Assembly (NCBI GenBank): GCA_902826505.1
Contig: CADEFG010000341.1
Span: 1-5,949 of the forward strand
Direction of reading: 5' to 3'
DNA from: an uncultured Acidobacteriota bacterium
GTDB taxonomy: Bacteria > Acidobacteriota > Blastocatellia > Pyrinomonadales > Pyrinomonadaceae
DNA length: 5,949 nt
Below, in pieces: positions 1 through 3,236 of this stretch. Every line of letters begins with the position of its first letter. The first letter of the stretch is position 1. The translations under genes were made by a program, and so were the position numbers. A model generated the notes under the pieces. That model saw only the letters and a program-made list of their open reading frames with translations, had not been told where the DNA came from and ran no database searches.

Positions 1-264
1 TTCGCGACTTTTCGCGGTCAGCGCGGGGTTTTTCTCGAGGATCTTTACATCACGAAAGACCTTCGCGGAAAAGGCGTCGGCGAAATGATGCTCAAATATA
101 TCGCTAAGCTCGCCAAACAGCGCGGATTTGAGCGGATCGATTTTCAGGTTTTGGAATGGAACGCGCCGGCGATCGGTTTTTATAAAAAACTCGGCGCGGA
201 AATAAACGACGAGGAACGACATTTCAAATTTGCGGGCGCTGCGTTTGAAAATCTGGCGCTTTAA
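1..264 (+). CDS. GNAT-family N-acetyltransferase, C-terminal part (diamine acetyltransferase-like)
   Basis: This open frame enters from the left edge and ends at TAA (262-264), leaving 87 residues of the C-terminal half of an acetyl-CoA-dependent acetyltransferase. Visible landmarks are a beta-strand 'VFLEDLYI' (residues 10-17) and the acetyl-CoA pyrophosphate-binding loop 'RGKGVGEMML' (22-31, the R-G-x-G-x-G/A signature). The closing part 'VLEWNAPAIGFYKKLGAE' (51-68) is the usual end of the fold, with the N-x-x-A-x-x-F-Y-x-x-L-G-A signature. The 'EDLYI...RGKG...EWN.PAI.FY' combination resembles the spermidine/spermine or diamine acetyltransferase group, but the substrate cannot be fixed without the N-terminal half. 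The start codon is outside the window. The gene converges on the FHA regulator with only 13 bp between the stop codons and no visible terminator hairpin. No functional link to the other genes is apparent. Confidence 0.9.
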   Translation, partial: FATFRGQRGVFLEDLYITKDLRGKGVGEMMLKYIAKLAKQRGFERIDFQVLEWNAPAIGFYKKLGAEINDEERHFKFAGAAFENLAL

Positions 265-277
265 AATATTCGTCCTT

Positions 278-2188
278 TCATTGTTTCAAAAGATGTTTTA
301 AATTCATGGTTCGGATCAGACGATGCAGGTTGGTCGGATGAAGTCCGAGAATTTTGGCGGCTTCCGTGTAATTGCCGTTTGTTTGCCGGAGAGTTTTCAA
401 TATCAGGTTTTGCTTCATTTCGTTGACCGCTTTTTGATATTCCATCAAAGGCATTTCAAAATTACTGGATTCGAGAATTGATTCGGGCAAATCGTCGGGC
501 AAAATTATATCGGAATTTCCTAAAACGATCGCCCGCTCGACGGCGTTTTCGAGTTCGCGGACATTGCCCGGAAAATCGTAATTCGCCAATAGATCAAGAG
601 CTTCTTTGGAAATTCCCGAAACTTTTCGTTTACATTTCTGGCTGTATTTTGTCACGAAATAATTTGCCAGAAGCGGAATGTCCTGACGCCGCAGGCGAAG
701 CGGCGGCATCGTTAATGAAACGACATTGAGGCGATAATATAGATCCTGCCGAAATCTTCCGTTTTTGATCTCGCTTTCCAAATCGCGATTGGTCGCCGCA
801 ATGATTCGCACATCGACCTTGATCGTTCGCGTGCTGCCGACGCGCTCGAATTCGCGTTCCTGAAGAACCCGCAAAAGTTTGGCTTGGATCGTCAAAGACA
901 TTTCGCCGATCTCATCAAGAAAAAGCGTGCCGCCGTCCGCCATTTCGATTTTGCCTTTTTTCTGCGAAACGGCGGTCGTAAACGCGCCTTTTTCGTGTCC
1001 GAAAAGTTCGGATTCGAGCAAATTTTCGGACAAAACCGCGCAATTTATCGCGATAAAGCTTTTTGCGGTTCGCTCGCTATTGGCGTGCACGGCATGCGCG
1101 ACGAGTTCTTTGCCGGTTCCGCTTTCGCCGCGCAGCAAAATGGTCGCCTCGGTCGGCGCGGCTTTTTCGATAAAGCGAAAAACCTTTTGCATCGGCTCGC
1201 TTTCGCCGATCATATTATGTTCGAGATTGATCGTCTGGCGAAGCCGCTGGTTTTCGTTGTTCAGCCATTCCAGATGTTTGATATTTTCCAAAACTATCGA
1301 AACAATTCCGGCGATCGCGGTCAGAAATTGCAAGTGATTTTCAGCAAAACTTTGCGCCGGATTATTTGTGTCAAGATAGATAATTCCGGCGATTTTTTCG
1401 GCAATCGTCAGCGGCACACAAAGCAGTGAATTGGTTTGTGTGCCAACCAGACTGGCTGCCTTGTTGTAGGCTGAATTTGTTTCGACATTTTGACATAAAA
1501 TCGCCGTTTTTTCGTTGACGACCTGCTCAGCGATCGTCTGGCTGATTCTGAGCGGTTGGTCGTTTCCGGATTCCCGGTTTTGGCTGAAAGTGGCGGTTAT
1601 GTTTTGGAGATTTTCTTCGATCAAAAGAATCGCGCCGCGTGTTGCCGGAAGCGCCTCGAAAATTGCTTTGAGCGTCGCGAGCTGAAGCGAATTCAAGTCA
1701 CGCAGTTTGCTGAGTTCAATATTTAATTCCAATAATATGCTTAAATTGCGGGCTGTTTCGTCGTTTGTCGAAGACGATCGCAAGGTCTGTAAGGGATTTA
1801 AATAGATCGCGTCTTTTCTTTCCAGGCGGATCGTCGAACCGATATTGATGTCGCTTCCAAACTCGACGGATTTGGGGATTGATTCGTTTTCCGCTTCATA
1901 TTGAAAAAACAAAAATCGAATGTCGCCAAGCGTTATTTGATCACCCTGATTGATCGTTCGCTCTTTAACGGTGGCGCCATTGACGAAAGTTCCGTTAAAG
2001 CTCGCGAAATCAATGATCGAAAACATTTCGCCATTTCTTTTAATCGAGCAATGTCGCCGCGAAATCGAACGATCGGAAATACGAATATCATTTGTTTTAT
2101 CACGTCCGATTGAAATTTCATTTTTGTTCAAAGAAAAGGTCATTCCCTCGATAGAACCGGAAATAGCAAGTAGTCTGGGATTCATCAT
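278..2188 (-). CDS. FHA-GAF-AAA+-Fis sigma54-dependent transcriptional activator (enhancer-binding protein)
   Basis: This 636-residue regulator has four parts. An FHA phosphothreonine-binding domain (about 5-97) keeps the ligand residues: R29 in 'SIGRD', the 'SRRH' loop (43-46) and 'NGT' (65-67). A GAF-like sensor domain (about 145-303) ends in a short coiled linker. The AAA+ sigma54-interaction domain (about 324-560) has Walker A 'GESGTGKE' (354-361), Walker B 'TLFLDEIGE' (421-429), sensor I around N467, 'FRQDLYYRL' (479-487) with the likely arginine-finger arginines, and 'GNVRELEN' (541-548). A Fis-type helix-turn-helix closes it ('NYTEAAKILGLHPTN', 606-620). The L1 loop, normally GAFTGA, reads GAFTTA (401-406). 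The start fits because FHA strand 1 begins a few residues later. There is no clear Shine-Dalgarno sequence upstream, and a second ATG follows the first directly. The family binds palindromic enhancers and drives open-complex formation at sigma54 promoters. FHA in place of a receiver suggests control by a Ser/Thr kinase, and one lies in the same neighbourhood. The gene has its own upstream region of 457 bp and is probably not in the kinase operon. Confidence 0.96.
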   Translation of the reverse strand: MMNPRLLAISGSIEGMTFSLNKNEISIGRDKTNDIRISDRSISRRHCSIKRNGEMFSIIDFASFNGTFVNGATVKERTINQGDQITLGDIRFLFFQYEAENESIPKSVEFGSDINIGSTIRLERKDAIYLNPLQTLRSSSTNDETARNLSILLELNIELSKLRDLNSLQLATLKAIFEALPATRGAILLIEENLQNITATFSQNRESGNDQPLRISQTIAEQVVNEKTAILCQNVETNSAYNKAASLVGTQTNSLLCVPLTIAEKIAGIIYLDTNNPAQSFAENHLQFLTAIAGIVSIVLENIKHLEWLNNENQRLRQTINLEHNMIGESEPMQKVFRFIEKAAPTEATILLRGESGTGKELVAHAVHANSERTAKSFIAINCAVLSENLLESELFGHEKGAFTTAVSQKKGKIEMADGGTLFLDEIGEMSLTIQAKLLRVLQEREFERVGSTRTIKVDVRIIAATNRDLESEIKNGRFRQDLYYRLNVVSLTMPPLRLRRQDIPLLANYFVTKYSQKCKRKVSGISKEALDLLANYDFPGNVRELENAVERAIVLGNSDIILPDDLPESILESSNFEMPLMEYQKAVNEMKQNLILKTLRQTNGNYTEAAKILGLHPTNLHRLIRTMNLKHLLKQ

Positions 2189-2272
2189 AATGCGGCACGT
2201 TTAAAGATTTTTTCGTAACACAGATAATTTATCACAACTTTCAGATTAATGGATTCGGCGGAATTTACCTGT

Positions 2273-2313
2273 AGTGTCAGTATTGACATTCCGAGAGTGT
2301 CAGAATTGATACT
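2273..2313. promoter_or_regulatory. Tandem palindromic operator / candidate enhancer (UAS) pair
   Basis: Two 18-bp direct copies (2273-2290 and 2296-2313) match at 15 of 18 positions and are spaced 23 bp start to start, about two helical turns. Each is itself a dyad. The first is TGTCA-GTAT-TGACA with perfect arms; the second is TGTCA-GAAT-TGATA with one arm mismatch. Paired dyads in helical phase are typical binding sites for Fis-type HTH dimers of sigma54 activators. The centres are about 143 and 120 bp upstream of the predicted sigma54 start near 2424, and about 93 and 116 bp upstream of the activator's own ATG. They could therefore serve as enhancer for the plus-strand promoter and as autoregulatory site for the activator. 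That the neighbouring EBP binds here is inference. Part of the pair could instead be a weak sigma70 promoter (TTGACA 2283-2288, GATACT 2308-2313, spacer 19). Confidence 0.6.
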
Positions 2314-2330
2314 TTGAAGATCAATAAATT

Positions 2331-2344
2331 TCCGAATTGTCGGA
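2331..2344. promoter_or_regulatory. Third palindrome, TCCGA-ATTG-TCGGA
   Basis: Perfect 5-bp arms surround a 4-bp spacer, the same overall size (14 bp) as the two upstream operators. It shares the core GAATTG with the second copy, but the outer half-sites differ (TCCGA against TGTCA). Its centre is 33 bp, about three helical turns, beyond the centre of the second operator and about 87 bp upstream of the predicted sigma54 start. It may be a weaker site for the same protein, a site for another dimeric regulator, or chance. Confidence 0.3.
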
Positions 2345-2397
2345 TCGTTTTTAAACTAAATGCGGTATTTACTGAATATTTATAAAAGCTGAATCTT

Positions 2398-2413
2398 TGG
2401 CACGAGAGTCGCA
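2398..2413 (+). promoter_or_regulatory. Predicted sigma54 (-24/-12) promoter
   Basis: The sequence TGGCACGAGAGTCGCA matches the sigma54 consensus TGGCAC-N5-TTGCA at all conserved positions except one T to C change in the -12 element. The invariant GG (2399-2400) and GC (2411-2412) are 12 bp apart, the required spacing. This predicts a start near 2424. An enhancer-binding protein gene lies divergently just upstream, with candidate UAS dyads at a standard distance. No protein gene follows on the plus strand in this window: transcription would run through a run of hairpins and then antisense into the 180-residue gene. A chance match cannot be excluded from sequence alone, but the context supports it. 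Confidence 0.6.
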
Positions 2414-2434
2414 GTAAGAAATGTAAGTGATGAC

Positions 2435-2474
2435 TGATCTAAAGTGATTTTCGGGCAGCTTCCGCTTTAGATCA
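2435..2474. repeat. Inverted repeat (hairpin 1), 10-bp perfect arms
   Basis: TGATCTAAAG (2435-2444) and CTTTAGATCA (2465-2474) are exact reverse complements. In plus-strand RNA the stem can grow to 12 pairs with U2445-G2464 and G2446-C2463, leaving a 16-nt loop. The stem begins about 11 nt after the predicted sigma54 start, so it would protect the 5' end of that transcript. Confidence 0.75.
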
Positions 2475-2482
2475 ATCCCCCG

Positions 2483-2503
2483 ATAAATTTGTTGAAAATT
2501 TAT
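2483..2503. repeat. Inverted repeat (hairpin 2), 8-bp arms
   Basis: ATAAATTT (2483-2490) and AAATTTAT (2496-2503) are perfect arms around the 5-nt loop GTTGA. It is entirely A/T, so weak on its own. It follows a run of five Cs (2477-2481) that lies unpaired between it and the preceding hairpin. Confidence 0.5.
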
Positions 2504-2540
2504 TATTGGTCACGCTTGCGGATGGGCTTGCTATCAAACC

Positions 2541-2560
2541 AGAAGGTCACCTCACCTTCT
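2541..2560. repeat. Inverted repeat (hairpin 3) with CACCTC loop
   Basis: AGAAGGT (2541-2547) and ACCTTCT (2554-2560) are perfect 7-bp arms around the 6-nt loop CACCTC. Read as plus-strand RNA, the loop equals part of the CACCUCC anti-Shine-Dalgarno end of 16S rRNA, so it could pair with GAGGUG-type ribosome binding sites. The large hairpin starts 5 nt later. Confidence 0.55.
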
Positions 2561-2564
2561 CCAA

Positions 2565-2615
2565 GAAATGTTGAGAATTGTCAATTTCGCCAAATTTAAC
2601 AATTCTCAACATTTC
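2565..2615 (+). terminator. Long perfect hairpin, probable terminator of the plus-strand RNA
   Basis: The 17-bp arms 2565-2581 and 2599-2615 (GAAATGTTGAGAATTGT and its exact complement) enclose 17 nt. Those 17 nt can themselves fold: AATTT 2583-2587 with AAATT 2592-2596 around CGCC. On the plus strand a T-rich stretch with TCTTTAAATTCTTATAT follows (2619-2635). On the minus strand only TTTCTT and then purines follow, so the plus direction is the better terminator. It also lies 31 bp past the stop of the minus-strand 180-residue gene, so it may end both converging transcripts. The stem is A/T-rich and the U tract interrupted, so a role as an mRNA-stabilising structure or protein-binding palindrome is possible. 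Confidence 0.55.
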
Positions 2616-2645
2616 GCCTCTTTAAATTCTTATATAAATCAAGAT

Positions 2646-3188
2646 TTAGACAACCGGCTCAAGGTTAAGAGAAATATCGGCTTCATTTGTTCTTAACAGA
2701 CGGCAAACCATCACGTTGTTGCTGTCGGTTACGTCAACCGCAAATATTTCCGCTGCCGACGGATTAAAAATACTGACAGACCAGTCGTTATTGTTTGATT
2801 CCGATTCCGCCGCTTGTGTTATTTGGAAATAATCGTCGGGCACATCAACGGAAATTTGCAAAACGTAATTACCCCCGTCGGCGACTTCTGCGATCGTGAA
2901 AATGGTTTCATCTTTACCATCTTTAAAGGCAAAAGTTAAAGGATGCGCCATCGACGAGGTTTGGCAAAACTGCATATTCTCGCCCGGTTCGCCGATCATC
3001 ACCGATTCGACATAGCTGATCGAAAAATCCGAATCCGATTGAATCCATTCATTTGCTTGAGATTGAAATTCCTCGGTGACCTGAAAAACGCTGGTCGCTT
3101 GAATTTCAATGGCGGTCGCTGAAAGACTGCTCCCGCCGCCGCCTTTGATAATGATCGGAATTCCTTGACGCACGATATCTGTTGTCAT
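2646..3188 (-). CDS. Hypothetical acidic protein, 180 residues, in the kinase operon
   Basis: I do not recognise a family. The product starts MTTDIVRQGIPIIIKGGGG, has a glycine/serine turn (G16-G19, S20-S21), and then alternating hydrophobic/polar stretches that suggest a beta-rich fold (for example residues 96-116 and 137-163). It is strongly acidic, with about 27 Asp/Glu against 6 Lys/Arg. It has two cysteines (75 and 162), no signal peptide and no membrane segment, so it is probably cytoplasmic. The start is well supported: an AGGAG ribosome binding site lies 8 nt upstream. The gene follows the kinase in the same direction, 48 bp after its stop, and is probably co-transcribed. It may be a partner or substrate of the kinase, but only the position suggests this. 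The predicted plus-strand sigma54 transcript converges on its 3' end. Confidence 0.85.
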   Translation of the reverse strand: MTTDIVRQGIPIIIKGGGGSSLSATAIEIQATSVFQVTEEFQSQANEWIQSDSDFSISYVESVMIGEPGENMQFCQTSSMAHPLTFAFKDGKDETIFTIAEVADGGNYVLQISVDVPDDYFQITQAAESESNNNDWSVSIFNPSAAEIFAVDVTDSNNVMVCRLLRTNEADISLNLEPVV

Positions 3189-3196
3189 ATTTTTGT

Positions 3197-3201
3197 CTCC
3201 T
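3197..3201 (-). promoter_or_regulatory. Shine-Dalgarno site of the 180-residue gene
   Basis: Read on the minus strand, the start is preceded by AGGAG-ACAAAAAT-ATG, a strong purine-rich site 8 nt before the start. The FHA activator gene has nothing comparable, so this small gene is probably translated efficiently. The 48-bp gap after the kinase stop shows no convincing promoter of its own. Confidence 0.7.
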
Positions 3202-3236
3202 GTTTGGTTTAAGTAAAATTGAAAAGTAACTTCGGA

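Larger units (their letters stand above)
2424..2636 (+). ncRNA. Candidate sigma54-dependent structured small RNA
   Basis: The proposed transcript runs from the predicted sigma54 start (about 2424) to the T-rich stretch after the large hairpin (about 2636). Four inverted repeats are packed into it: 2435-2474 (10-bp perfect arms, extendable by a G-U and a G-C pair), 2483-2503 (8-bp arms, 5-nt loop), 2541-2560 (7-bp arms, 6-nt loop CACCTC) and 2565-2615 (17-bp perfect arms). Between the first two hairpins is a short unpaired segment with five Cs in a row (2477-2481). The C-rich segment and the CACCUC loop would suit pairing with purine-rich ribosome binding sites, as C-rich loops of known bacterial small RNAs do. 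Only short, unconvincing frames exist inside. Both ends are predictions. The hairpins might instead belong to the 3' end of the minus-strand operon mRNA or to the leader of the FHA activator gene. Confidence 0.45.

Noticed and set aside
884..1429. Long plus-strand open frames opposite the AAA+ and GAF part of the activator
   Set aside because: The minus strand encodes clear, ordered AAA+ motifs here; the opposite frames are low-complexity antisense shadows without a family match.
2283..2313. Sigma70-like TTGACA ... GATACT on the plus strand
   Set aside because: The 19-bp spacer and poor -10 box make it weak. The same bases are better explained by the duplicated palindrome. Kept only as an alternative.
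2503..2550. Minus-strand GTG-started 15-codon frame overlapping the end of the 21-codon frame
   Set aside because: Too short, rare start codon, no recognised product. The overlap with the previous stop is likely chance.
2522..2599. Plus-strand 25-codon frame (MGLLSNQKVTSPSPRN...) inside the candidate RNA
   Set aside because: No Shine-Dalgarno sequence precedes the ATG, and the frame runs through hairpin 3 and into the large palindrome, so its composition is explained by structure. No recognisable peptide family.
2435..2615. CRISPR array or insertion-sequence ends in the intergenic region
   Set aside because: The inverted repeats have unrelated sequences and unequal lengths, with no repeated unit plus spacer pattern, no target duplication and no transposase.
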